DNA of 64,000 bases from Nageia nagi (taxonomy: Eukaryota; Pinophyta). Made by a program: the position numbers and the translations under genes. Location: NCBI GenBank assembly GCA_050084985.1, contig JBITNC010000001.1:110794001-110858000 (forward strand), read 5' to 3'. The notes beneath the pieces are model-generated. The model searched no databases, was not told the origin of the DNA, and saw only the letters and a program-made list of their open reading frames with translations. Positions 13,693 through 23,322 of this stretch are shown in pieces; within the stretch, counting starts at the first letter, position 1, and every line of letters begins with the position of its first letter.

Positions 13693-14990
13693 TGTAATAA
13701 CCCACTCAATTTTATTATGATTTGATTATCATAATAAAATATTTATATGAATGAGATCATGAGATGACTAATAATATCTGGTTATATGTAATGTTTATGT
13801 CAAATTGTTGTTGGCTTCAAGATTGTTGTGACATAGTTTACAAATCTATTTAATGTGAGAATTAGGATGGATATTCTAGGGAATCAAGATGTGTTGGTTA
13901 CAATAATGGATTGTTAAGAGTGAGGAAATGATTGGCATTGAATTGCTAACATCCCATAAGGACCTTCATAGATCATATATTTGCATATCATAATTTTTGT
14001 GTAGGATATTCAATCCCTATGATGTGTGTAATGTTCATTGTGTGCACTAATGAAATTTACCTTATAGGAAAGGGGTCTTCATAGGTAAACATTCATGTTA
14101 AAAATATGATATGCATTTTAGAATTTGCTTAGGAAATTAATTGAATATTTTCAAATAATGTAAGGAATATTTAAACTATTTGAATTTTGACCAAGGAATT
14201 TTAGTTTTTACAACAATATATTTAGGTGACAAATAAAAAAAATTAGGGTTAAATGATTATTTGTTATTTTATAGTGGTTGTAAGGTTATTTTGGTGTTTT
14301 GCAAAAATAATAGAGAAATCAGCCCCAAATAATTTGGTCTTTTATGTTAGGTATGTGAAATTATTGAAAGATCTTTTGTTGCCTAATGTGTGATGTACAA
14401 TTATTTTGGGAGGACATAACGCTTGTAAACAAAATTGTTTAAGTCCTACCATAAAAAATAAAACTCTACACCTCATGAACAAAAATAAATGAGTAGGAAA
14501 AATAGTTATTTATTTTGGATGGACTATACCACCCTTTGACTATAAATATTTGGAGAACCTTAAGAAAATGGAACAAACATCTCTCTTTTATTTGCTTTAG
14601 GGTCCATGGAACAAGGAGCTCATCTTTTCTTCATTATTTAATTTTATATTCCAAGTGCTTTTCTAGCACTTTATCCTCTAGGTTAAATGCTTAGTTAAAA
14701 ACTTTAAGTTTTATTTGAAAATTTATAGGATTGTTTGAAATATGAAGTGTTTATTTATAAGTTAATAAGGATCTTGGTTGTTTTAATCTTACATTATTTT
14801 GTGCCTAGAAGACATAGTAATGGTATGGTACCCTTACATGTGAATATATTGTATACTTTGTCTAGATGTGCTTGGTAAATGAGTAAAAATGTTATTTTTA
14901 ATTACTTATTTTATTTTGAATGATAGTCATGGTTGTAACTTTTAAAATTTAATATGGGTCAAGATAGTATAGTTTGTACACTTTCATATA
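13693..14990 (+). repeat. Candidate LTR of another nested element
   Basis: TGTAATAACCCACTC is a common plant LTR start. A TATA-like CTATAAATATT lies near 14540, and TGGTATC, like the start of an initiator-Met primer site, lies at about 14992. No partner LTR was found in the window and no terminal duplication was established, so this is tentative. Confidence 0.3.
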
Positions 14991-15169
14991 GTGGTATCTA
15001 GATAAAAGGAAAGATAAATTTAAATAAAACTAATTATTTTGTTGTATATAGAATCACAGATGAGATTGGTACAATAATACCTTCTAAAATGTCCTTTATG
15101 CAACTAAACTATTTAACCACTTATGATGGAAATGGGACAATTTTGAGGTTGTTATATTAAAAGGGTATT

Positions 15170-16470
15170 TGATTAGGACCCTCATTGAATTCATGAAATT
15201 GGGTTTCCATCACCTACCTTATCAAACAATCCCAAAATCTTCTGTATTCTTTATTTTTACAAACAAAGTAGAGTATTTGAAATAACAATATTCGATGAGG
15301 AACCATATTACCTACTCTTGAAATTCCACTTTCATGAATGTTTATACCATCTACTAAAGTTTCCATGGTGACATAGGTCAGGATAATATTGGAAAGGGAT
15401 TATAGAGTATGGCTCTATGTCTAACTAAACTACACCAATATAAAAGTCTATAAAGTCTTTACAAAAATCCTATTTTGTATTTATTACATGATCTTCATAA
15501 TCTTACATTCTATGAGGCATTTTTTCCAATTATCTACATGCCCTTAAACATATCTATTTTAGGGTACTTCCTATGATACATTAGACTATTTTTTGTAAGG
15601 CATTTATTAAATAATTCATAGGCCTTTACAACATATCCATTGTGTACATATAATGCAAATATTATAGAACATAAGACTGCATTCGATGAGGTATTTTGTT
15701 AATCTATTCATAGGCCCTTAATCATATCCATTTTGGGTATTTCTTATGATCCGTGAAACTACATTCAATGAGGAGCTCTGTCAAACTAGTCACAAGACCT
15801 CCAACATATCCATTTTAAACATGTCCTACAATCATTACTTCATTTTTATGAGGTACTTTATCAAATAATACACAAGTACCTTTTAATGTATATACCTTAG
15901 ACATACCATGAGATCATTGTGATCCATGAGATTATGATTAAAAAAGGCCTCTCTTGACATAATCATCCTATGTGTATATGTTGGTCATTATACTTTGCAT
16001 TTGATAATGTTTCAATGAAGTAATTTTTTCAAGTACTTCATAGGCCTTAACAACCTACTCAGCCTACATTTGATGCCTCCATGAGACTACATTAAGATGA
16101 TTCATTTGTTCAAATAGTTCATAGACCCTTCAAGCATATCCATTTTATGCATATCATATGATCATTAGGACTCATGAGACTACATTTTGATGAGGTAGTT
16201 TATCTAACATTTCATAGGCCCATCTCAATGCATCTATCCTATGTGTTTTGTGTTCTTTTTTATAGCACTTGATGAGGGATTCTTTCAAACAATTCACATA
16301 TCCTTTTAGTGCATTTTTTATTATCATTATGGTCCATGAGACCATGTTACAAAAGATATTTTTCAAACAATTCACTAGCCTTTCCAATGTATCCATTTGG
16401 GGCATTTAGATGAAGTATTTTATCAAATAATTCATTGATATTTCCAACATATCTGATTGATGCATGTCTT
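15170..16470 (-). pseudogene. PLS-class pentatricopeptide repeat (PPR) gene fragment, decayed
   Basis: Read on the - strand, this stretch consists of degenerate units of about 93-105 bp (31-35 codons). Recurrent PPR signatures are NMVSWTIMI, AYEMLDKLPHQNVVS, AYELF-QMNHLNVVSW and KVPHKN. The longest open piece is 16172-16405 (77 codons). At the C-terminal side (about 15340-15400) is a G-x-x-IHE element as in PLS proteins. PPR proteins act on organellar RNA in plants, in editing, splicing or stability. Stops and frameshifts are frequent, so it is a pseudogene, with no intact C-terminal E or DYW domain visible. It lies antisense inside element I: either a captured host sequence, or an old host locus invaded by elements. 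Confidence 0.8.
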
Positions 16471-17658
16471 ATGCAGTGTTAGATTTTATTTATTTATTTA
16501 AAATTAATATTTATCAAAATTAGTTATATTAAAATTTTATTAATGAGTTTAAAAAGAAATTAATAGGAACTCAACTTTAATATCTCATTAAACCTTACAA
16601 AAAAATAATAATATTATTTAGATTACTTGTGATATAATTGATATTGAAAGCTTAAATTATATAAGGTTAATTAAACCTTGATTGATCTTAAAGTCATAAA
16701 GTTTATTTAAGCTTTGAATGGGATAATTTTATTTTAAGCTTAAAATGTATTGAGAAAGTTATAAAGTTATTTGAGCATAGTGTTATTAAAACCATGGTAT
16801 TTAAATTGTTTATGCCTCTATAATTAATATAGAGTTGATGGGATTTCTCAATAAAAGTATGGTACATATTTATTTGAGGATAGATGCTAAATTATTTTGA
16901 ATGTTAGTACTTCCTTTCAAATACCTCATTTTTAATGAAATCTTACTCTACGATCAAGGAATGGAGGTAGCTCTAACGAAAGCATAAAACCTCCTGAGAT
17001 TACAATTAAAGTATAACCTAATTAATGTGTGATACACTTGTATAAATTTATCAGACAAATGTATGAATTGAGACATGGTATATATAGAGTAGACTATATT
17101 ATGAAGATCAAGACCTTCCACACAATGGCACACCTTGGATGTAATTTACACAAGTGATGTATTATATAGAACCATTGATAAACCACTATTAAATTCATTA
17201 TTTCAATGTATTCATGATGTAAGATAGTACATAAGGGATTTATATGTAATCAAGCATCAAAAGAGGGTACCAAGGAAAACTGCCAACATGTCATGGCAAG
17301 TTACATTAATTACATCTTATTTAATCTAATAATTATATTTTTGAATCAAATTATGGTACAATAATGTATTCATTGAATTGTTATAAATAGATCTACCCTA
17401 GAGAATATTTACTAGATCATTGAAATAATGAATTGTGTTCCTATATATAGATATCTTTCATATGACAAATAGCAAGGATGTCAAAGTACATAATTCATTC
17501 CCAAAGGTATTGTTAGCATTTAAGTGAGCAAATCAAAGGATAAGTTTACAAATAAACACATGATTCAAACTAAAGAATTAAATTAAGAATAAGACTTAAA
17601 TATGGACCTAGGATATTGATATAAATGAAAATAGAAGGTATGATACACTTAATATATA

Positions 17659-17663
17659 TACAT
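17659..17663 (+). repeat. Target-site duplication of F, left copy
   Basis: TACAT directly precedes the LTR start TGTTAACACA and is repeated at 24281-24285 after ..GTAAACA. Confidence 0.95.
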
Positions 17664-17950
17664 TGTTAACACATAAAAATGATTTTATGTTTTTAAATCA
17701 ATAAATTAATGAAATATGTTTGGCTTAACTATATGTCTTGAATGGATTAAAGTGATAATATCAATGTTTGGCTTGAATATGAATATTGCATGGCTTATCT
17801 TGAATATTGCATGGGTTATCTTGAATATTGCATGGTTTACCTTGAGTATTGCATGAATTATCTTGTTTATTGATGTATTTATCTTAAATCTTGTGAATTA
17901 ACCTTATTTATGTGGATGCACGCCGACCTATGGGCGGTATTACCTATATC

Positions 17951-17960
17951 TATATAAATA
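17951..17960 (+). promoter_or_regulatory. TATA box in the F LTR
   Basis: TATATAAATA lies about 290 bp into the LTR. Transcription would start about 30 bp downstream, near CCACAACAACAAGG. The complement of the same box is kept in the old relative G at about 58227-58240, in the same LTR context. Confidence 0.65.
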
Positions 17961-18178
17961 AGGGATCTAATAGTAAGTCCACAACAACAAGGATACACAT
18001 GATCCCGCGTATGGTCTTGTAAGTGGCTACCCCTTAAGGTATCTCTTGGTACCGCCTACAAGGCTGTGGTTTGTGTGCTTCCTTTCGCGAGCTATCCTGA
18101 CATCTACGATTTATTCTGAAATCACACTACTATCTGAGACATCCGTACTTGATTGAGAGATCAAAAATCATCAAAAGA

Positions 18179-18254
18179 AGGCCGCCGACGCTCCCTTATG
18201 AACCAGGAACACCGTCGGCGCTCTATTATCTCTGAAACGGACCGCCCGCGGTCC
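18179..18254 (+). repeat. Three GC-rich inverted motifs in the 5' LTR of F
   Basis: Motifs lie at about 18179-18195 (AGGCCGCCGACGCTCCC), 18211-18224 (ACCGTCGGCGCTCT) and 18239-18254 (GGACCGCCCGCGGTCC). The last is a perfect 7-2-7 inverted repeat; the first two keep only part of the pairing. All lie downstream of the TATA box, so they would be in the transcript. Confidence 0.85.
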
Positions 18255-18350
18255 TCTTTTTGCATCTTCACAGGTGACTACGTTTTTGAGAGGCAGTTCA
18301 TCATCAGCACATCGCCAACATCTTCATCTTTCATTGTCAGGTACGTTCCG

Positions 18351-18362
18351 TGAGGTAAGTAT
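18351..18362 (+). promoter_or_regulatory. Consensus 5' splice site in the F LTR
   Basis: GAG|GTAAGTATAC matches the plant 5' splice consensus, with an intron starting at 18355. The corresponding place in G reads GTAAGGTAAGTATAC on the - strand, so the donor survives in a much older copy. I did not identify the acceptor, so use in splicing is inferred. Confidence 0.4.
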
Positions 18363-18623
18363 ACAAACCACAGTCTTGTTTGATTACATTTCTGAATTGG
18401 TTATTTTGTTTATTGTTATCTAGAATAAATTGCTATCTTTAGTTCAAATACAAATATATTGGGTTTGTAGATATTTATCTATTTATTTATTTGCATGCTC
18501 AATTTTATTTGTAAACATTTGTGAGAATAAATTGCTATCCGTAGCTAGAATACAGATAATATTGAGTTTGTAGATAATTGCTTATTTATTTATTTGCACT
18601 CTCAATTTTTATTTGTAAACATT

Positions 18624-18643
18624 TGGTGAACCCGACGTGAAAC
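18624..18643 (+). other. Primer-binding site of element F
   Basis: TGGTGAACCCGACGTG starts two bases after the LTR end and begins with TGG, complementary to a tRNA CCA end. I could not match it to a tRNA from memory. It is not the initiator-Met type used by J and K. Confidence 0.7.
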
Positions 18644-18661
18644 ACGCTTTCTAATTCAACA

Positions 18662-19777
18662 ATGGGTAGAGATATAAATGAATTGTCAGATTATCCTTCA
18701 TTAGTTCAATCATCGCCTGAACAAAATAAAAGAAAAAGAAAAACATGGAAAGGAATAGAGCCAACTAGGAAAAGTGCTAGAATAAATAGAGAAAGTGCTC
18801 CTAGGATTATCAAAGATAAACTACCAGATGAGGAATCCTATCATGGTGATTCCGAAGATAATGATAGCTTGGATAATGAAACCCTTGAAGCAGGAATCTT
18901 AGAAAATCTAGTTCTACCTTTGGAAAACAAATCACAATTGGTCCTTTATCGTTGGGTAAAATCTAACAATTCAAACCTCACTGAAGATAAACTAAGGTTG
19001 ATACAAAAATTCATAGAGCATTTTGGGGCATTCTACAAGTTTTCTGAAGATCTTACCATAGCTTATTCATTGCATAAAATCTATGAATGTTTAACCATGA
19101 ATGGCCTCAGATTTTCCTTTAGAACATTTCTTGGTGAACCAATCTTTTTTTCAAGCATCATAATCGATTATAATAGAACCGCTCACGATCTAAATCTTAT
19201 AGAAATGGACCGCCCGCGGCCTATTTCTACCATGGAAAGTCATATCAACTTTTGTATGCTCCATCATGATCAAAACTCTTTTGCCCCTGAGATAGTTAAA
19301 CAAAATATTTGTGAACCCTCTTCATCATCTTTGGCATTTGCATATCATAAGCCAATAACATTAGAAGAAGAAGATGATGAAATAATTGAGTTCGATGATG
19401 AGTCTGATAGTGAGTCAGAAATAGAATTTGAAATAGACCCTGTTGCACAAAAACTTCTTAATGCTTACCCTTTTTGGTCAGATAAAGAAAAGAAAATCAA
19501 AGAAATAGAGTTAAAGAAAATAGTAAGTACAAAATCTTACCAAAAAGCTCAAGTAAGTGTAAGACAGGCCATCATGGGAGAACTAGAAAATCAATTGATT
19601 CATGAATGGAAAGAACAAATAGGAAGATTTACTCCTGGAATACTTGATTATGAAAGTGAGGAAGAACCTGAAAATCTTGATCTCATAAATAAGCAACCTG
19701 AGGATAATCCAATCACACAAATTGAAAGAGAAAAATCAGAGAAAATGAGAGCACAATTAGCAAACATGGCTGAATAA
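18662..19777 (+). CDS. F ORF1: acidic protein of unknown function, in frame with gag
   Basis: A 371-codon frame starts with ATG 19 bases after the primer site. Visible parts are a basic, nuclear-signal-like KRKRK at residues 23-27, a middle part without recognised domain, a run of Glu/Asp at about 235-257, and a Lys/Glu-rich helical end. It ends in TAA at 19775-19777, and the next frame continues without a shift, so both were probably one polyprotein N-terminal to gag. The bases at 19207-19222 form one of the GC-rich motifs and encode DRPRP (183-187), suggesting the motif was inserted into or retained within coding sequence. I recognise no family and the function is unknown. It could be a gag N-terminal extension or an extra frame of the Tat type. 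Confidence 0.75.
   Translation: MGRDINELSDYPSLVQSSPEQNKRKRKTWKGIEPTRKSARINRESAPRIIKDKLPDEESYHGDSEDNDSLDNETLEAGILENLVLPLENKSQLVLYRWVKSNNSNLTEDKLRLIQKFIEHFGAFYKFSEDLTIAYSLHKIYECLTMNGLRFSFRTFLGEPIFFSSIIIDYNRTAHDLNLIEMDRPRPISTMESHINFCMLHHDQNSFAPEIVKQNICEPSSSSLAFAYHKPITLEEEDDEIIEFDDESDSESEIEFEIDPVAQKLLNAYPFWSDKEKKIKEIELKKIVSTKSYQKAQVSVRQAIMGELENQLIHEWKEQIGRFTPGILDYESEEEPENLDLINKQPEDNPITQIEREKSEKMRAQLANMAE
19207..19222 (+). repeat. GC-rich inverted motif inside F ORF1
   Basis: GGACCGCCCGCGGCCT, nearly the same as the LTR copy at 18239-18254, with the right arm changed by two bases. It sits in coding sequence. Confidence 0.85.
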
Positions 19778-20881
19778 TTGAAAAGGCTAATACATTTAAA
19801 TGAAGCAAAGGAGAATGAAAAACTAGAAGAAAGTCACCCTCTTTGTTCAAGAATAAGAAGTAAAATTTGGAAAGGGAAACTCATAGCTTTTGACAAATAT
19901 AATGGTAAGAGTGATCCGAGAATGCATATTGTAATCTTTGAAGAAGCAGCTTATAGACATCAACATGATCCTGATATGTTAGCTAGACTTTTTTCACTTA
20001 GCCTAGGGGAAGAAGCATCTGACTGGTACTACGGACTTGAAAATCAAAGCATCAAGAGTTATGAGCAACTAAAACGTGAATTCATAGATCAATATCATTA
20101 TAACATAAAGAGAAAACCACTCATTATAGATCTTGCCAAAATGAAACAGGAAGAAAATCAGCCATTTAGCAAGTTTTTAGCTGAATGGAAGAAAATTGCA
20201 AAATTCATAAACTTGAATGAGAAAGAACTAAAACACATGTTGATAAACTCCATCAGAGATGAGATGATGCTTGAATTCCTTAACTATATAGACCAACCCC
20301 TCTCTGAAATGATTGATTCCATGATTCGAAAAGAGCAACACATGATGAAAATTGGTTTGTGGAAACTTAGAAAAGAAGAAAGGGAAACTGCAACAATCAA
20401 CATAATCACACAAGAAAAACGCAAACAAAAATCAAGCAAGCCTCCGACTCCCCGAGTATACACTAAAATCACAGAAGATCATAATGAATTGTTGCAATCA
20501 TTAGTGAAGAAAGGTCTAATTCAATTGCCACCTGTAAACCAACAAGCCACTAAAACTACAGGAGGATTTTGCCTATACCATAGAGTTCATGGCCACAAAA
20601 CATGTGAATGTAGAAAATTCAGAGATATCATCCAAGATCTGGTAGATAGAAAAGCAATATCATTTGAAAAACTTGACATAAAAGGAAAAGCTCCTGTGCA
20701 TACAGATAATGAAAACTTAGGAATCTACAAAAACCCCATGCCCAAACATAACACAGGAGTAATGTATGCACAGGAAAATGAAACAAAAAGCCCTACTATC
20801 ACTGGGGCACCATGGTGTAAGAATCAACATGAAGCTAGCACTAGCGGGGGTGAGTTGCCCTTTGGAAATATCATTTGGTGA
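19778..20881 (+). CDS. F gag: retrotransposon capsid/nucleocapsid protein
   Basis: The 367-codon frame follows ORF1 directly after one TAA. It opens on TTG, so 19778 is not a real start; the first in-frame ATG is codon 49. Residues about 37-170 are a retrotransposon gag (capsid) domain, with F-x-YNGKSDP, DWYYGLENQSIKSY and PFSKFLAEWKKI. Residues 265-278 form a C-x2-H-x4-H-x4-C knuckle (C265, H268, H273, C278), a variant of the usual CCHC nucleic-acid-binding knuckle, followed by IIQDLVDRKA. The tail NLGIYKNPMP resembles NLEIYHNPLP in the gag of H. It would form the particle that packages element RNA in the cytoplasm. No protease or RT follows. Expression needs readthrough of the TAA, or downstream initiation. 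Confidence 0.88.
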   Translation: MKRLIHLNEAKENEKLEESHPLCSRIRSKIWKGKLIAFDKYNGKSDPRMHIVIFEEAAYRHQHDPDMLARLFSLSLGEEASDWYYGLENQSIKSYEQLKREFIDQYHYNIKRKPLIIDLAKMKQEENQPFSKFLAEWKKIAKFINLNEKELKHMLINSIRDEMMLEFLNYIDQPLSEMIDSMIRKEQHMMKIGLWKLRKEERETATINIITQEKRKQKSSKPPTPRVYTKITEDHNELLQSLVKKGLIQLPPVNQQATKTTGGFCLYHRVHGHKTCECRKFRDIIQDLVDRKAISFEKLDIKGKAPVHTDNENLGIYKNPMPKHNTGVMYAQENETKSPTITGAPWCKNQHEASTSGGELPFGNIIW

Positions 20882-20983
20882 GTACCCATGATCATACTAA
20901 TACTAACGGAACTAACATTAGGGTAGACACGCTAACCAACACTATGGTAGGGGAAATGGGGATCCATTTTTTAGGTAAAAAGA

Positions 20984-21029
20984 GGAGCGCCAGCGCTCCA
21001 TATCTATTAGTGAAGATCGCCGGCGGTCC
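20984..21029 (+). repeat. Two GC-rich inverted motifs (GGAGCGC type and AGATCGC type)
   Basis: 20984-20999 is GGAGCGCCAGCGCTCC, a perfect 7-2-7 inverted repeat in which the inner C:G pair of the main form is replaced by G:C. 21014-21029 is AGATCGCCGGCGGTCC, in which one end pair is lost and another becomes a T:G wobble. Confidence 0.9.
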
Positions 21030-21415
21030 TCTTCCGTGATTTATTTTTGTTGGAATGAAAGTCACTAGATCCCCCTCAGTATGGAGTTCTAGCTCTTGGG
21101 TCACTATTTTGCATATTTCTTGGGGCAGATATCAGTTCTTCTACAGGTCTCTTGACACGGTGCTCAGTTTTATCTCATACACAGTGATCAGTTTCATCAT
21201 ATATATCAGGCTCCTTGGTGCACAGTGGTTGAGAAAATTTAGGGTACAAGTTTGTACGGATGAACACGGTATAGCCATGATATCAGAAATTCAAAATAAA
21301 AAGGGAAAAATGATTGGCTAGGGTATTCAATAGAAAAACCCTAGGGGCAATTTGGAATCCAGAGGTGATTCGTAGGGATGTGATTTTCACGGTTTTTGAT
21401 GAATCCTTGAGAAAA

Positions 21416-21485
21416 GGACCGCCCGCGGCCTTAGTGAAAAGACCGCCGGCGTTCTAAGTCAGTAAGAAAGGACCGCCTGCGGTCC
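21416..21485 (+). repeat. Three GC-rich inverted motifs in the F 3' region
   Basis: 21416-21431 GGACCGCCCGCGGCCT, 21440-21455 AGACCGCCGGCGTTCT, and 21470-21485 GGACCGCCTGCGGTCC (perfect 7-2-7). The copies are separated by short A/G-rich spacers. Confidence 0.9.
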
Positions 21486-21511
21486 TTTATCTAGAAAATC
21501 AGTTTATTGAA

Positions 21512-21700
21512 GTATTACAAGTGCATCATAGATGTTTGATCAACGTTATATCCAGGAGAATATTGCCTTGAGTTTCGTGTTTACAGATCTGAATTATCAG
21601 CTTATCCAAGTATCATGAGTGCATCATAGATGTTTGACGAATGATATATCCAGGAGAATATTGCTTTGAGTTTCGTGCTTACAGACCCGAATGATCAGAC
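21512..21700 (+). repeat. 98-bp direct duplication in F
   Basis: GTGCATCATAGATGTTTGA starts at 21521 and again at 21619, followed in both by a matching ATATCCAGGAGAATATTG and GAGTTTCGTG. Two copies. Confidence 0.85.
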
Positions 21701-22225
21701 TATCATGCTTGTGAGAGGAGTCCAGCTCCCATAGTCAGCTTATCATGTGCTTATGAGTGGAGTCCAGCTCCCATGATCAGATTACCATGCTTCTTAGAGG
21801 AGTCCAGCTCCCATAGTCAGCTTATCATGTGCTTATGAGTGGAGTCCAGCTCCCATGATCAGATTACCATGCTTCTTAGAGGAGTTTAGCTCCCATGATC
21901 AGATTATCATGCTTGTGAGAGGAGTCCAGCTCCCATAGTCAGCTTATCATGTGCTTATGAGTGGAGTCCAGCTCCCATGATCAGATTATCATGCTTGTGA
22001 GAGGAGTCCAGCTCCCATAGTCAGCTTATCATGTGCTTATGAGTGGAGTCCAGCTCCCATGATCAGATTACCATGCTTGTGAGAGGAGTCCAGCTCCCAT
22101 GATCAGATTACCATGCTTGTGAGAGGAGTCTAGCTCCCATGGTCAGCTTATCATATGCTTATGAGTGGAGTTCAGCTCCCATTATCAGCTTATCATGCTT
22201 CTTAGTGGAGTGTCAGCTCCATCAG
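21694..22225 (+). repeat. 40-bp tandem array in F, about 13 copies
   Basis: Units carry GGAGTCCAGCTCCCAT, itself partly inverted (GGAG...CTCC), with two alternating forms (GATTACCATGCTT and GCTTATCATGTGCTTATGAG), so many copies form an approximately 82-bp dimer. A diverged array with the same unit length lies at the matching place in G (58762-59115). Confidence 0.88.
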
Positions 22226-22808
22226 CTTATCAATTGTTTTGCGGAGTTCGGTTCCTCGGCAACTGCAGTACACCTCTTGATGCGAGGGCTCAGTTGTGTG
22301 GAATTTAGCTCTCACATATCTGCTTATCACTTGTTTTGCGGAGTTCGGTTCTTCGGCAACTGGAGTACACCTCTTGATGTGAGGGCTCAGTTGTGTGGAT
22401 ACTTAGCTCTCCCATTATCAGCTTATCACTTGTTTTGCGGAGTTCGGTTCTTCGGCAACTGGAGTACGCCTCTTGATGTGAGGGCTCAGTTGTGTGGATA
22501 CTTAGCTCTCCCATTATCAGCTTATCACTTGTTTTGCGGAGTTCGGTTCTTCGGCAACTGGAGTACACCTCTTGATGTGAGGGCTCAGTTGTGTGGATAC
22601 TTAGCTCTCCCCCTTTAGCTTATCACTTGTTTTGCGGAGTTCGGTTCTTCGGCAACTGCAGTACACCTCTTGATGCGAGGGCTCAGTTGTGTGGAATTTA
22701 GCTCTCACATATCTGCTTATCACTTGTTTTGCGGAGTTCGGTTCTTCGGCAACTGGAGTACACCTCTTGATGAGAGGGCTCAGTTGTGTGGATACTTAGC
22801 TCTCCCCT
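22226..22808 (+). repeat. 97-99-bp tandem array in F, 6 copies
   Basis: Units start at 22226, 22323, 22422, 22521, 22619 and 22716, with the core TTTTGCGGAGTTCGGTTCTTC. Several units are 99 bp and so keep frame, giving apparent 33-residue protein repeats on both strands, which I read as by-products. Confidence 0.9.
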
Positions 22809-22975
22809 GTGAGTTGATCATGTGTGTTATCATGTTTTGTCTTGTGTGTTATTATGTCTTGTCTTGTGAGTTGATCATGTGTGTTATCATGTCTTAGTCT
22901 TGTGAGTTGATCGTGTGTGTTATCATGTCTTGGTCTTGTGAGTTGTTCATGTTTTGTCTGGTGATGTGGTCTTGT
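22806..22975 (+). repeat. GTGTGTTATCATGTCTTG-type array in F
   Basis: Four to five irregular units of about 40 bp contain GTGAGTTGATCATGTGTG and TTATCATG. A shorter relative (ACACATGACCACACATGA on the + strand) lies in G at about 58680-58740. Confidence 0.8.
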
Positions 22976-23309
22976 CAAGTTGTCGTCCGGCCGGCATGTG
23001 TGGTCAAGTCGTCTGTCCGGTCATTGTCATATGTGTTGTCAGGTTTGTTGTCTTGGGTCATCAACATTGCGGCAAAGATTATCAGTTTATCAGACTATCA
23101 CCTTCTACAGCAAAACGCAAGGGGCAAGCATGCCCAAGGTAATGTAAAAAGGGAGTTTTCTCAACCTATATCTAGCTTTATCATGATGTTGCTTAAGTTT
23201 GGAATGGTTAGTGTTTATCATTGCTTATCAAAATTGCTTGCTATGACGGTGTGTTTTTACTTTGAATGCAAATCTCAAGTCATCTCATGATTTTTTCGAT
23301 TTCACATCC

Positions 23310-23322
23310 AAAGTGGGGCATC
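23310..23322 (+). other. Polypurine tract of element F
   Basis: AAAGTGGGG followed by CATC directly before the 3' LTR. The equivalent in G reads CCAAAATAGGGCATC on the - strand. It would prime second-strand synthesis. Confidence 0.8.

Larger units (their letters stand above)
17664..18621 (+). repeat. 5' LTR of element F (958 bp)
   Basis: TG...CA ends. It contains a TATA box (17951), three GC-rich inverted motifs (18179-18254), a consensus splice donor (18355) and several near-repeats of TGAATATTGCATGG in U3. It is identical in length to the 3' copy. Confidence 0.95.
20882..21510 (+). other. F 3' untranslated region, GC-motif part
   Basis: No conserved reading frame. An 88-codon open stretch at 21055-21321 has no recognised domain and is probably chance. 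The part is notable for five GC-rich inverted motifs. Confidence 0.6.

Noticed and set aside
15280-16470. Considered a non-coding minisatellite of about 100 bp
   Set aside because: The - strand translation shows PPR signatures (NVVSW, MP-H-N, AYE-L); repeat length equals PPR units, so a gene relic explains it better.
18153-18353. 66-codon frame in the F LTR (and the same at 23812)
   Set aside because: No ATG start, lies in the LTR transcript leader, and its Arg-rich content comes from the GC-rich motifs.
22139-22618. 159-codon open frame with repeated LFCGVRFFGNWSTPLD
   Set aside because: It runs through the 97-99-bp tandem array; the protein repeat is a by-product of unit length and the other strand is open as well.
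22907-23290. 127-codon frame with membrane-like hydrophobic runs near the F 3' end
   Set aside because: Spans the GTGTGTTATCATG array and the pre-LTR region; not open in the matching part of G.
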